Assembly (NCBI GenBank): GCA_039805905.1
Contig: JBDIVM010000005.1
Span: 263,067-327,066, forward strand
Source of the DNA: Thermohalobaculum sp039805905
GTDB taxonomy: Bacteria; Pseudomonadota; Alphaproteobacteria; Rhodobacterales; Rhodobacteraceae
Length of the DNA stretch: 64,000 nucleotides
Direction: 5' to 3'
A program made the translations under genes and the position numbers. Below, piece after piece: positions 8,628 to 17,685 of the stretch. The notes under the pieces were generated by a model. That model was not told the origin of the DNA, did not search any database, and was given only the letters and a program-made list of their open reading frames with translations. The first letter of the stretch is position 1; each line of letters begins with the position of its first letter.

Positions 8628-9577
8628 GCCTGGTCCCGACCCTCCTCGCAATCGTCCTGCCGGTCTTCCTGGTCGTCGGATCGGGGTATGGCGCGGTGTG
8701 GCTGAAGCTGTTCCCCGACGATGGCGTCAACGTCCTGATGAAGTTCACGACGAACTTCGCGGTGCCCTGCCTGCTGTTCAAGGCAATGTACGACCTCGAG
8801 CTCGGCACTGCGATGCGGCTCGACCACATGGCGTCATTCTATGGCGCGTCGCTGGCCTGCTTCGCCGGAGCGGGTCTCATTTCTCGCTTCCTGCTCGGGC
8901 GGCGCCCCGGCGAGGCGGTCTCGGTCGGCTTCTCGGCCATGTTCGGCAACTCGGTCCTGCTCGGTATCCCGATCATGCAGCGCGCCTTCGACCAGGCGGC
9001 GATGTCGGCCATGTTCGCGCTGATCGCCTTCCACGCGCCGATCTTCTACACGGTCGGCATCTTTGCCATGGAGACGCTGAAGAAGGACGGCGCCGGAATG
9101 GCGGGCGCGAGCGGCCGCACGGCACGGGCAATTGCAGGCAACCCGCTCATGATCGGGCTCGGGCTCGGGCTCGCCGCGAATGTTGCCGGCGCCCCTCTGC
9201 CCGCGGTCCTCTACGAGGCCGTCGCGATGGTGGCGCGCTCGGCACTCCCGGTGGCGCTGTTCGGCCTCGGCGGCATCCTGACGCGCTATGCGCTCAAGGC
9301 GGAAACCGGCGAGGCGCTGCTGATCTCGGCCTTCTCGCTCATCGCCCGCCCGACGCTCGCCTGGCTGATGACCGCGCAGGTCTTCGGCCTGCCCGAGCCC
9401 TTCGTCCGCGCCGCGGTGCTGATGGCCGCCATGCCGCCGGGCGTGAACGGCTATGTCTTCGCGGCGTTGTACGACCGCGCCGTCGGCACCGCAGCAAGCG
9501 CGGTGATCCTCGGCACGGTCCTCTCGCTCGGCACGATCACCGCCTGGCTTGCCTTCCTCGGCGGGGCGGGCGGCTGA
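8624..9577 (+). CDS. AEC-family transporter (auxin efflux carrier type)
   Basis: An integral membrane transporter of 317 residues with about ten hydrophobic segments and the two-repeat AEC layout. The first helix is LLAIVLPVFLVVGSGYGAVW, and conserved Asn/Pro residues occur in FTTNFAVPCLLF and FGNSVLLGIPIM. Bacterial members move malonate, malate or other organic acids; the substrate here is unknown. The GTG start overlaps the MBL stop (GTGA). It ends the plus-strand operon, with the large indolepyruvate oxidoreductase gene converging 7 bp away. Confidence 0.88.
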   Translation: MSLVPTLLAIVLPVFLVVGSGYGAVWLKLFPDDGVNVLMKFTTNFAVPCLLFKAMYDLELGTAMRLDHMASFYGASLACFAGAGLISRFLLGRRPGEAVSVGFSAMFGNSVLLGIPIMQRAFDQAAMSAMFALIAFHAPIFYTVGIFAMETLKKDGAGMAGASGRTARAIAGNPLMIGLGLGLAANVAGAPLPAVLYEAVAMVARSALPVALFGLGGILTRYALKAETGEALLISAFSLIARPTLAWLMTAQVFGLPEPFVRAAVLMAAMPPGVNGYVFAALYDRAVGTAASAVILGTVLSLGTITAWLAFLGGAGG

Positions 9578-9584
9578 GGCGTCT

Positions 9585-12500
9585 CTACTCCGCCGCCTGT
9601 GGCACCGCTGCCGCGCCGGAGCGGAACCGCTCCAGCAGCACGGCCCGCTCCTCGGCCGCCCGCTCGGCGCTCGCGAGCTTGACATGGCCGAAGCCGCGCA
9701 CCTGCAGCGGCAGCCGTGCCAGCTCGGCGGCGATCGGGGCGTTCGACCGGTCGAGCCTGCCGATCACCTCGCCCAGCAAAGTCTGGTAGTCGCGGATCAT
9801 CTGCCGCTCCATCCTGCGCTCGGCCGAGTAGCCGAACGGGTCGACGGGCGTGCCGCGCAGGAAGCGGAACCGGGCGAGGATCCTGAGCGCGCGCGCCATC
9901 CAGGGGCCGAATTCGGACTTGACCGGGCGGCCCTCGGAATCCTTCCGGCCGAGGATCGGCGGGGCCATGTGGTAGGTGACCCGGCCGACATGGTCGAAGG
10001 CCTCGGCGAGGGCCTGATCGAGGGTCTCGGTATGCAGCCGCGCCACCTCGTACTCGTCCTTGTAGGCGAGGACCTTGAAATATCCCTCCGCAACGGCCTC
10101 GGCAAAGCCTGTGGCGCCGCTCGCCTGCTCGGCTTCCCCGGCGCGCCCGACGAGGCGGAGGTACCGCTTCGCGAGCCGCCGGCCCTGATAGCCGGTCAGG
10201 AACTCCGCCCGCCGCTCGATCTTCTGCTTCAGCGTTTCGGCGGCCGGGACCTCTGCGGTGACCGCGCCGCGCGCATCGAGCGGGTGCGAGACCGACCAGC
10301 GGCCGATCTCGAAGGCCCGGAGATTGCCCTCGACGCCGGCGCCGTTGAGCTCGATCGCCCGGCGGATCGCCGCCGCCGAGAGCGGCACCATGCCCGCCTG
10401 CCAGGTTGCGCCGAGCAGCAGCACATTCGCATAGATCGCGTCGCCGAGCATGCTCTCGGCCAGCGCGTTGCCCTCGACCATGGTCAGCGCCTCTGTCCCG
10501 ACCCGGCGCTCGAGCGCCAACTTCAGCCCGGCCACGGGCAGCCGGAACTCGGTGTTGCGGGTGAATTCGCCGGTGACGATCTCGTGGCTGTTGCACACCA
10601 CATGCGTCCGGCCGCGCTCCATCGCCTGCAGGGTCTTCGGTGCCGCCGTCACCACCAGGTCACCGCCGATCACCGCATCGGCCTCGCCGGCGGCGATCCG
10701 GATCGCGTTGATGTCGCCGGGCTGCGGCGCAATCCGGCAGTGGATCGTGACCGCCCCGCCCTTCTGGGCAAGGCCGGCCATCTGCATCTCGCTCGCGCCC
10801 TTCCCCTCCAGATGCGCCGCCATGGTCAGGAGCGCGCCGACCGTCACGACCCCCGTGCCGCCGACACCGGTGATCAGCAGGTTCCATGGCCGGGTCAGCG
10901 CCGGAATCTCGGGCTCGGGCAGCGCGGGCAGCGTGAAATCCGCGGCCGAGCGCGCCTTCGGTACCGCGCCCTCGACGGTGACGAAGCTCGGGCAGAAGCC
11001 CTTGAGGCACGAGAAATCCTTGTTGCACGCCGACTGGTCGATCCGGCGCTTGCGGCCGAGGGATGTCTCCAGCGGCAGGACGGCAACGCAGTTCGACTGC
11101 ACGCCGCAGTCGCCGCAGCCCTCGCAGACGCTCGGATTGATGAACACCCGCCTGTCCGGGTCCGGGAAGGTTCCGCGCTTGCGCCTCCGCCGCTTCTCGG
11201 CGGCGCAGGTCTGGATGTAGAGGAGCGCGGTCACGCCCTCTTCCTTCTGCAACTCGCGCTCGACCGCGATCAGCTCCTCGCGCGGCCGCACCGGCACCTC
11301 CGGCGGCATCGACGGCACGCTCTCCTTCCCGTCCACCACCGCCACGACCCGCCGGACCCCCATGGCGAGCAGCTCGCGGGCGATCCGGTCGGGGCGGAGC
11401 CCGCCGTCATGGGCCTGCCCGCCGGTCATCGCCACGGCGTCGTTGTAGAGGATCTTGTAGGTCATGTTGACGCCGGCGCCCACGGCCGCCCGGATCGCCA
11501 TGATTCCTGAGTGATTGTAGGTGCCGTCGCCGAGGTTCTGGAACACGTGGCCGCGCTTCGAGAACGGCGCCTCGCCGATCCAGTTCGCGCCCTCGCCGCC
11601 CATATGGGTGAAGCCCAGCGTCTCTCGGTCCATCCACTGCACCATGTAGTGGCAGCCGATACCGGAATAGGCGCGCGCGCCCTCCGGCAGCACCGTCGAG
11701 CTGTTATGCGGGCAGCCGGCGCAGAACCACGGCGTGCGCTCGGCGAGCTGCGGGGCGTTGCCCGCCTCGGTCAGGGTCTCGAGCCGGGACAGGCGCTCGC
11801 CCAGCGCGGCGTGGCCGGCTCCCTCGGCCTCGAGGACCCGGCCGAGACCGCGGGCGACCTGCACCGGGTCGAGCCCCATCTTGACCGAGAACAGCACCTT
11901 GCCCTGTTCGTCCTTCCAGCCGATCACCCTGGGGCGCTCGGAAGCACTAAACAGCACCTCCTTGAGCTGGGTCTCGATGACTGCCCGTTTCTCCTCGACC
12001 ACGATCACCAGATCGAGCCCCCTGGCCCATTCGCGCAGGCGCACGGTCTCCAGCGGCCAGACCATGCCGACCTTGAAGGTTGTAAGCCCGATGCGCCGCA
12101 TCGCCGCGTCGTCGAGCCCGAGGATCTCGAGCGCATGCACGGTATCGAGCCAGCTCTTGCCCGACGAGACGATCCCGATCCGCGCGCCCGGCCCGCCATG
12201 CACGGCGCGGTCGAGGTTGTTGGCGCGTGCGAAGGCCTGTGCGGCGAAGCGCTTGTAGTCGTGCATCCGCGCTTCCTGCAGATGCGGCGTGTCGTGAAGC
12301 CGGATGTTGAGGCCGTCCGGCGGCAGCTCGAAGTCCTCGGGAATGGCGATCTTCAGCCGGTGCGGGTCGCCGTCGACCACCGCAGTCGCCTCGACCGTGT
12401 CCTTCATCGCCTTGATGCCGACCCAGACGCCGGCGAAACGGCTGAGCGCCCAGCCGTAGAGCATGCAATCGATCAGCTCCTGCACGCCAGCGGGCGAAAG

Positions 12501-13010
12501 GATGGGCATCATCGCGTCCATCAGCGCCAGCTCGGACTGGTGCAGCGTGGTTGAGCTCTCGCCGGTGTGGTCGTCGCCCATCGCCACCAGCACGCCGCCA
12601 TGCCGCGACGTGCCGGCGAAGTTCGCGTGGCGGAACACGTCGCCGGAGCGGTCGACGCCTGGCCCCTTGCCGTACCAGAGGCCGAAGACGCCCTGATACC
12701 TGCCCTCGCCCCTCAACTCGGCCTGCTGGGTGCCCCAGAGGGCCGTGGCGGCAAGGTCCTCGTTGAGGCCGGGATGGAATTTCACGTTGTGCTCGGCCAG
12801 GAACCTGCCGGCCGACTGGAAAACCGAATCGACGGCGCCGAGCGGTGAACCGCGATAGCCGCTGACATAGCCGGCGGTGTCGAGGCCTGCGGCGACGTCG
12901 CGGGCATGCTGCATCAGCGTCGCGCGGAGCAGGGCCTGAGTGCCGGACAGGAGAACCGGCGACTTGGCCAGATCATAGCGGTCCGCCAGCCGCACATCGC
13001 GAAGTTCCAT
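9585..13010 (-). CDS. Indolepyruvate ferredoxin oxidoreductase, fused alpha-beta form
   Basis: A 1141-residue single-chain 2-oxoacid:ferredoxin oxidoreductase that oxidatively decarboxylates aryl pyruvates (indolepyruvate, phenylpyruvate) to acyl-CoA, passing electrons to ferredoxin. Order of parts: an N-terminal pyrimidine-binding domain, a TPP-binding domain with GDGTYNHSG near residue 492, an iron-sulfur region with CEGCGDCGVQSNC near 628-640 and CNKDFSCLKGFC near 660, and a C-terminal gamma-type domain starting around 700 with a GVGGTGVVTVGALL loop. The two-gene archaeal type is separate IorA and IorB; this fused form is common in proteobacteria. ATG follows GGGGAGAGG. It has no coupled neighbour; the 160 bp upstream should hold its promoter. 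Confidence 0.93.
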   Translation of the reverse strand: MELRDVRLADRYDLAKSPVLLSGTQALLRATLMQHARDVAAGLDTAGYVSGYRGSPLGAVDSVFQSAGRFLAEHNVKFHPGLNEDLAATALWGTQQAELRGEGRYQGVFGLWYGKGPGVDRSGDVFRHANFAGTSRHGGVLVAMGDDHTGESSTTLHQSELALMDAMMPILSPAGVQELIDCMLYGWALSRFAGVWVGIKAMKDTVEATAVVDGDPHRLKIAIPEDFELPPDGLNIRLHDTPHLQEARMHDYKRFAAQAFARANNLDRAVHGGPGARIGIVSSGKSWLDTVHALEILGLDDAAMRRIGLTTFKVGMVWPLETVRLREWARGLDLVIVVEEKRAVIETQLKEVLFSASERPRVIGWKDEQGKVLFSVKMGLDPVQVARGLGRVLEAEGAGHAALGERLSRLETLTEAGNAPQLAERTPWFCAGCPHNSSTVLPEGARAYSGIGCHYMVQWMDRETLGFTHMGGEGANWIGEAPFSKRGHVFQNLGDGTYNHSGIMAIRAAVGAGVNMTYKILYNDAVAMTGGQAHDGGLRPDRIARELLAMGVRRVVAVVDGKESVPSMPPEVPVRPREELIAVERELQKEEGVTALLYIQTCAAEKRRRRKRGTFPDPDRRVFINPSVCEGCGDCGVQSNCVAVLPLETSLGRKRRIDQSACNKDFSCLKGFCPSFVTVEGAVPKARSAADFTLPALPEPEIPALTRPWNLLITGVGGTGVVTVGALLTMAAHLEGKGASEMQMAGLAQKGGAVTIHCRIAPQPGDINAIRIAAGEADAVIGGDLVVTAAPKTLQAMERGRTHVVCNSHEIVTGEFTRNTEFRLPVAGLKLALERRVGTEALTMVEGNALAESMLGDAIYANVLLLGATWQAGMVPLSAAAIRRAIELNGAGVEGNLRAFEIGRWSVSHPLDARGAVTAEVPAAETLKQKIERRAEFLTGYQGRRLAKRYLRLVGRAGEAEQASGATGFAEAVAEGYFKVLAYKDEYEVARLHTETLDQALAEAFDHVGRVTYHMAPPILGRKDSEGRPVKSEFGPWMARALRILARFRFLRGTPVDPFGYSAERRMERQMIRDYQTLLGEVIGRLDRSNAPIAAELARLPLQVRGFGHVKLASAERAAEERAVLLERFRSGAAAVPQAAE

Positions 13011-13171
13011 GCGTCCTCTCCCCGCATCAGCGGCAATCGGTGCGATTCACGCCTCCGATTAAAGGTAAGCGTCTATGACCTTTCTGGCAAGTGCTCCGTG
13101 CGCCCGCGTGCCGTCGGACCGGACGGCAGCCGCCGCATTCTGGATCCGGGCCTGACTCGTCCCGAATCCAT

Positions 13172-13921
13172 CTAGAGCGGCCGGGCCAGATGTCCGCCGT
13201 CGACCGGAAGCGTCACCCCGGTAATATAGGCGCCCCCATCCCCCAGGAACAGCAGCAGCGGGCCGTCGAGATCCTCCGGCCGGCCGAAACGCCGCATCGG
13301 AATCCGCTGCCGCAAATCGTCGCCTGCCGGTCCCGCGAGGAACGCATCGTTTATGTCGGTCGGGAAGTAGCCCGGGGCGAGGGCATTGACCCGTATCCCG
13401 TATCGCGCCCACTCGAGCGCCAGGCTGCGCGTCAGCTGCACGACCGCCGCCTTGGACGCGGAATAGGCGGCGACCCCCGCCCCGGTGCCAAGTCCAAGGA
13501 TAGAGGCAGTATTGACGATCGCCCCGCCGCCCCTCTCGGCTATCACCCGCGCCGCCGCCTGCGCGACCCGGAAAACACCGGAGAGGTTGGTGTCAATCAC
13601 CTGCTGCCACTCCGCTTCGGGCATCTCGATTGCCCGGCCGCCCCAGGCGATGCCGGCGTTGTTCACCAGTCCGTCGAGCCCGCCAAGCGCTTCGGCGGCT
13701 CGCGCGACGCCGCCGGCAACCGAGTCCTGATCCGTGACATCCATCGCCACCGCCAGGATGCGGCCGTCGCCCTGCCGCGCCAGCGCCTCGAGGGCCGAGA
13801 CCCGGCGGGCCGCGGCTGCCACCGTGGCGCCATTTGCCGCGAGCATCCGCGCCATGTGGGCGCCGAGACCGCTGGAAGCACCGGTCACCAGCACCCGCTT
13901 GCCCGCGATACCCATCCGCAT
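13172..13921 (-). CDS. SDR-family NAD(P)-dependent oxidoreductase
   Basis: A classical short-chain dehydrogenase/reductase of 249 residues. It has the Rossmann motif TGASSGLG (13-20), NNAG (87-90), catalytic Ser140 and the YSASK pair Tyr153/Lys157, with Asn112 of the tetrad. Substrate and cofactor cannot be assigned, although AAARR after beta-2 suggests NADP(H) preference. The frame runs open to 14491, but the ATG at 13921 has a GAGGGG ribosome binding site and the family N-terminus. It is divergent from an HxlR regulator, which probably controls it. Confidence 0.92.
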   Translation of the reverse strand: MRMGIAGKRVLVTGASSGLGAHMARMLAANGATVAAAARRVSALEALARQGDGRILAVAMDVTDQDSVAGGVARAAEALGGLDGLVNNAGIAWGGRAIEMPEAEWQQVIDTNLSGVFRVAQAAARVIAERGGGAIVNTASILGLGTGAGVAAYSASKAAVVQLTRSLALEWARYGIRVNALAPGYFPTDINDAFLAGPAGDDLRQRIPMRRFGRPEDLDGPLLLFLGDGGAYITGVTLPVDGGHLARPL

Positions 13922-14060
13922 CTTCCGCCCCTCACCCGCTGCGTCGCTGCGGCCCGGCCGGCATCCGGCAATGGCGCGCTTTGCTCGTTCGATCCCGGAC
14001 CTTACCAGAGCCGTTCCGGGCCAACGCCCTATTTCTGCCTTTCTCGGGGAAAAATTTCGC

Positions 14061-14083
14061 CTTGGTTCTGGAAGAAAACCAAG
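14061..14083. promoter_or_regulatory. Dyad in the SDR/HxlR divergent promoter region
   Basis: Between the divergent SDR and HxlR genes lies an inverted repeat with arms CTTGGTT (14061-14067) and AACCAAG (14077-14083) around a 9-bp centre. HxlR-type regulators bind dyads in their own divergent promoter regions, so this is a candidate operator. The call rests only on symmetry and position. Confidence 0.3.
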
Positions 14084-14140
14084 CCGTGAGTGTTTTCGTA
14101 GCGGAGTGGGATGGCTCGTGTAGCGTGAGAGGGAGTAGTC

Positions 14141-14470
14141 GTGAATCAGGTTACGCATATCGAATCGTGCGGGATGACAAGTGCTGCGCGCCAGATTGGT
14201 GATTCCTGGAGTCTGTTGATCGTTTGGGAAGCCCTGCAGGGCACCACCCGTTTCGACAACTTCCAGAATCGTCTGGGCGTTGCCCGCAACATCCTGTCGA
14301 ACCGGCTGTCGAAGCTGGTCGACGAGGGAATCCTCGTCAAGTGCCCCGTGCGCGCCGGCGCGCGCCGGCTCGAGTACCGGGTTACCCGCAAGGGCGAGGC
14401 GCTGCGCCCCGCTCTCGAGATGATCGAGGGCTGGGCCTCGCGGATCGAACTGGACGGGGTGAGGCACTAG
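14141..14470 (+). CDS. HxlR-family winged-helix transcriptional regulator
   Basis: A 109-residue DNA-binding protein of the HxlR family. The core is SWSLLIVWEALQGTTRFDNF then RNILSNRLSKLVDEGILVK, the recognition helix and wing typical of the family, with a conserved Cys (SCGM) near residue 10 that is often a redox or thiol sensor in this family. The GTG start has GAGAGGGAG upstream. Divergent placement from the SDR gene suggests it regulates that enzyme, possibly in response to an electrophile; that last point is inference. Confidence 0.88.
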   Translation: MNQVTHIESCGMTSAARQIGDSWSLLIVWEALQGTTRFDNFQNRLGVARNILSNRLSKLVDEGILVKCPVRAGARRLEYRVTRKGEALRPALEMIEGWASRIELDGVRH

Positions 14471-14491
14471 AGCGGACCAGGCCGCACGCAA

Positions 14492-15358
14492 TCAGCGATA
14501 GCGCTCCAGGACGGTCGCCGCGGTTTCCAGGGCGACCGCCTGGGCGCTCAGATCGCGTGCGGCCCGGTCGCATGTCTCCTTGCTTTCCGGATAGCGGTCG
14601 GCGCAGCGCACCGTAATGCGCAGCGTCTCGCGCTGCTGCGCGACCTCCGCCTTGTAGCGGTTGAAACTGCCGCTGCGCTGCATCCCGGCAATCCCGTCCA
14701 GCACCTCCTTGCAGGTGACGCCCTGCGCCCGCAGCGCAATCGACAGCGCCCGGTCGGACGACGGCGCGAGGCAGAGCTTCCAGATCACGTCGAGCTGCAC
14801 CGCCGGGAACATCCGCATCAGCGTCTGGAACCGGTCGGGCAGCGAGACATAGCCGTTGCGGACGCCGGTCGGACTCCAGAACTCGTAGGAGGCCAGGAAC
14901 CCGTTGCCGGCGATCCGGCCGGTATCGGTGCCCGGCGCATCGATGTAGTCCGGGCCGGGGGTTGGCAGCTCCAGATCGCTCCGCACGAAGGTCTCGACCC
15001 GCCCCGCCGCGATATCGAGCTGGCCGCCCGCCAGGATGGGAATGATCGCCACATTGGCGCCGAAGGGCAGCGGCTCGATACGCACGAGCACCGTTCGCCC
15101 GTCCATGTCGAGCACGGCCTCGGCGCTCTCGCCGGCGCGATCTGCGCGGAACGCCTGTTTCCGGCCCCCGGCGTCGCGGAAGCTGCCGTCGAAACCACCG
15201 CCCCTTGGCACGATCTCGATCGTCGCCCCTGCCGCGCCCTCGACGCCGTAATAGGTGCCGGACAGCTCTTCGGCGCCTGCCTCGCCGCGCGTCCATGCGA
15301 GCACGACAAGCGCGACGGCGGAGGCAAGAATGCAAATCAGTTGTCTCGTTTGTCGCAT
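14492..15358 (-). CDS. Hypothetical secreted protein
   Basis: A 288-residue exported protein of unknown family. It begins with a signal peptide (MRQTRQ, then LICILASAVALVVLAW, ending near GEAGAEE). The mature N-terminal half has short beta-rich units (LSGTYYGVEGAAGATIEIV) that look like a lipocalin-like or calycin-like barrel. The C-terminal half has four Cys (KLCLAP, GVTCKEV, VRCADRY, KETCDRA) likely forming disulfides. An ATG at 15394 would add 12 residues before the signal and has no ribosome binding site, so 15358 was chosen. It is divergent from a LysR regulator. Confidence 0.7.
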   Translation of the reverse strand: MRQTRQLICILASAVALVVLAWTRGEAGAEELSGTYYGVEGAAGATIEIVPRGGGFDGSFRDAGGRKQAFRADRAGESAEAVLDMDGRTVLVRIEPLPFGANVAIIPILAGGQLDIAAGRVETFVRSDLELPTPGPDYIDAPGTDTGRIAGNGFLASYEFWSPTGVRNGYVSLPDRFQTLMRMFPAVQLDVIWKLCLAPSSDRALSIALRAQGVTCKEVLDGIAGMQRSGSFNRYKAEVAQQRETLRITVRCADRYPESKETCDRAARDLSAQAVALETAATVLERYR

Positions 15359-15477
15359 TTGACTGCGATAATTCCCCGCGGAGCTTATATCCATAGCTAA
15401 TTTGGATAGGCAGCTCAGGGCGGTGTGCCCCTGGTGCCGGGCGGGTGACCGGAAGCGACCGGCGAGGAGCGTTTGAG

Positions 15478-16395
15478 ATGGACTGGGACAAGCTCAGGGT
15501 TTTCCATGCGGTCGCCGATGCGGGCAGCCTGACCCATGCGGGCGAGCAGCTCGACCTCAGCCAGTCGGCGATCAGCCGCCAGATCCGCGGCCTCGAGGAG
15601 CAACTCCAGACAACGCTGTTCCATCGCCACGCGCGCGGCCTGCTGCTGACCGAGCAGGGCGAGCTGCTCTACGAGGCGACGCTCTCGATGACGAAGCGGC
15701 TGAACATGGCTGCGGCGCGCATCAGGGATTCGAAGGACGAGGTGCATGGCGATCTGCGGGTGACGGCAACGGCCGGCTTCGGCACCCTGTGGCTCGCACC
15801 GAGGCTGCACCGCCTGTTCGAGGCCCATCCGGACCTCTCTGTGAACCTGATCCTGACCGAGACGATCCTCGATCTGCCGATGCGCGAGGCCGATGTCGCG
15901 ATCCGCATGGCAAGCCCGCAACAGGCCGACCTGATCCGGCGGCCGCTCATGGAAGTGCGGATGCGGCTCTATGCCGCGAAGTCCTATCTTGAGGCCGCGG
16001 GCACTCCCACGTCGATGGATGAGCTTGCCGACCGCCGGATCATCTCGTTCAGCCCGAGCGCGCCGCAGCCGAACACGGCGTCCGACTGGCTGCGGGAGCA
16101 CGTCCACCCGCAGCGGCGCGCGCATCTGATGATCAACAGCTATTTCGGTGTGCTGAAGGCGGCGATCAACGGTCTCGGCGTCGCCGCCCTGCCGGACTAC
16201 GTGACCCGCGACTATCCGGAGCTTGTCAACATCCTGCCCGAGGAGAGCAGCCCGCCATTCCCCGTCTACATCGTCTATCCGGAGGAGCTGCGCCGGTCGC
16301 AGCGCGTGCTCGCTTTCCGTGATTTCATGATCCGGGAGGTCGAGATGTTCAATCGGCGCAGCATGGTTGCGCCGAGGGTTGCAACCAACGCATAG
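15478..16395 (+). CDS. LysR-family transcriptional regulator
   Basis: A 305-residue LysR regulator: an N-terminal winged helix-turn-helix (residues about 1-62, AGSLTHAGEQLDLSQSAISR) and a periplasmic-binding-protein-like effector domain (about 92-290). The ATG at 15478 follows GAGGAGCG and matches the family N-terminus MDWDKLRVFHAVADAG; the upstream ATG at 15445 is not needed. This sequence type is widespread in Rhodobacterales, often near trxB, but no trxB is present here. The target is unknown; the divergent secreted-protein gene is one candidate. A good terminator follows. Confidence 0.9.
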   Translation: MDWDKLRVFHAVADAGSLTHAGEQLDLSQSAISRQIRGLEEQLQTTLFHRHARGLLLTEQGELLYEATLSMTKRLNMAAARIRDSKDEVHGDLRVTATAGFGTLWLAPRLHRLFEAHPDLSVNLILTETILDLPMREADVAIRMASPQQADLIRRPLMEVRMRLYAAKSYLEAAGTPTSMDELADRRIISFSPSAPQPNTASDWLREHVHPQRRAHLMINSYFGVLKAAINGLGVAALPDYVTRDYPELVNILPEESSPPFPVYIVYPEELRRSQRVLAFRDFMIREVEMFNRRSMVAPRVATNA

Positions 16396-16516
16396 CGGCT
16401 ATTCGCCCCTGTGACGGAGCGGCGCCTTGCGGCCCCCGAGTCCGCATACTAGATCATTTCTCGAAGCGCCGCTTCCGAGTTGCGCTTCAGGTTGTGATAC
16501 CTCCCTGTTGAACTAG

Positions 16517-16544
16517 GCCGGGCCGCTTGGTCCGGCTTTTTTTT
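16517..16544 (+). terminator. Rho-independent terminator after the LysR gene
   Basis: An 8-bp stem GCCGGGCC / GGTCCGGC (one G-U pair) with loop GCTT is followed at once by eight T residues. It lies about 120 bp after the LysR stop and would end plus-strand transcription before the convergent msrP gene. Confidence 0.85.
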
Positions 16545-16564
16545 GGTCGCCGCCGGCCACATCG

Positions 16565-17560
16565 TCATCGCCAGAGCCGGTCGCCAAGCTCCTGCTCCAG
16601 CCCCGCATAGAGATGCGCGACCTCCTCCTCATAACCGTTGAACCGGACGGTGGGGATCACATCTTCGGTAGCGAGCACCCGTTCGGTCTCCTGGCTCCAG
16701 CGCGGATGGCGGACCGCCGGATTGACGTTTGCCCAGAACCCGTACTCGTCGGACGCCAGTTCCTCCCAGAAGCTCACCGGCCGTTCGGTAGTGACGCTGA
16801 TGCGCCTGACCGACTTGACCGACTTGAACCCGTATTTCCAGGGCAGGTGCAGCCTGAGCGGCGCGCCGAACTGCTTCGGCAGCACCTTGCCGTAGGCCCC
16901 GACCACGAGCAGCGCCAGATCGTTCGCCGCCTCGTCGATGGTCAGGCCCTCGACATAGGGCCAGGGATACCAGACCTGCCGCTGACCCCGCGCCGTATCC
17001 GGGTCGAGGAACGACTCGAAGCGGACATACTTGGCCCCGGCCTGCGGCTCCGCCAGCGCCAGCAACCGGTGCAGCGGCAAGCCGATCCAGGGCACCACCA
17101 TGGACCACGCCTCGACGCAGCGGTGCCGGTAGATGCGCTCCTCGGCCCCGAGCCGGGCGATCAGGTCCTCGACCCCGATCTCGAAGGGCTTGCCGACCAT
17201 GCCGTCGACGGTGATGGTCCAACCATCGGTCTTCAGCGCCTGCGCCGCCTCGAAGATCCGCTTGTGCGACCCGAACTCGTAGAAGTTGTTGTAGGTCGAG
17301 TTGGTCTCCTCGTCGGTGACCGGCCGGCCGGCATCAGCAAAATCCGGGTTCTGCGACGGCACCGGTGCGAACGCGCTTCCCGGGGTCGCGGCGGCGGCGA
17401 GATGCGGCCCGAAGGGCCGGCCCGGAATCGCGGCCCCCAGCCCGGCCGACGCGGCCAGCCCGCCCGCAGTGGCAAGAAAGCTTCGCCGGCTCCAGAACGC
17501 CACCTCCGGCGTGACCTCGTTCTCGCTGATCCGCCAGCGCGGCTTCCGGATGTAGTGCAT
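16565..17560 (-). CDS. msrP: Protein-methionine-sulfoxide reductase catalytic subunit MsrP
   Basis: MsrP (formerly YedY) is a periplasmic molybdopterin enzyme that reduces methionine sulfoxide in envelope proteins. The 331 residues include a twin-arginine signal with SRRSFLA at 24-30, and the molybdenum ligand Cys148 in YRHRCVEAWSM. The rest follows the sulfite-oxidase fold, including KYGFKSVKSVRRI. Its usual partner MsrQ, the haem membrane subunit that feeds electrons, is not next to it on either side, so MsrQ must be elsewhere or replaced. Confidence 0.95.
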   Translation of the reverse strand: MHYIRKPRWRISENEVTPEVAFWSRRSFLATAGGLAASAGLGAAIPGRPFGPHLAAAATPGSAFAPVPSQNPDFADAGRPVTDEETNSTYNNFYEFGSHKRIFEAAQALKTDGWTITVDGMVGKPFEIGVEDLIARLGAEERIYRHRCVEAWSMVVPWIGLPLHRLLALAEPQAGAKYVRFESFLDPDTARGQRQVWYPWPYVEGLTIDEAANDLALLVVGAYGKVLPKQFGAPLRLHLPWKYGFKSVKSVRRISVTTERPVSFWEELASDEYGFWANVNPAVRHPRWSQETERVLATEDVIPTVRFNGYEEEVAHLYAGLEQELGDRLWR

Positions 17561-17685
17561 GGGCCTCCTCCTGCGTCGCAGCCGGGCGGGTCGCCCTGGA
17601 CATGGTGCCGCGCGTCCGGATCACCGGACGGCGACCGATCCCTCATGCGCGACCCGGCCCCGACAATGGTAGCGGGCCGGCCGGC

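Noticed and set aside
14492..15491. Longer start or alternative frame for the secreted hypothetical protein
   Set aside because: The longer frames have Arg-rich shadow composition; the chosen start alone gives a proper signal peptide.
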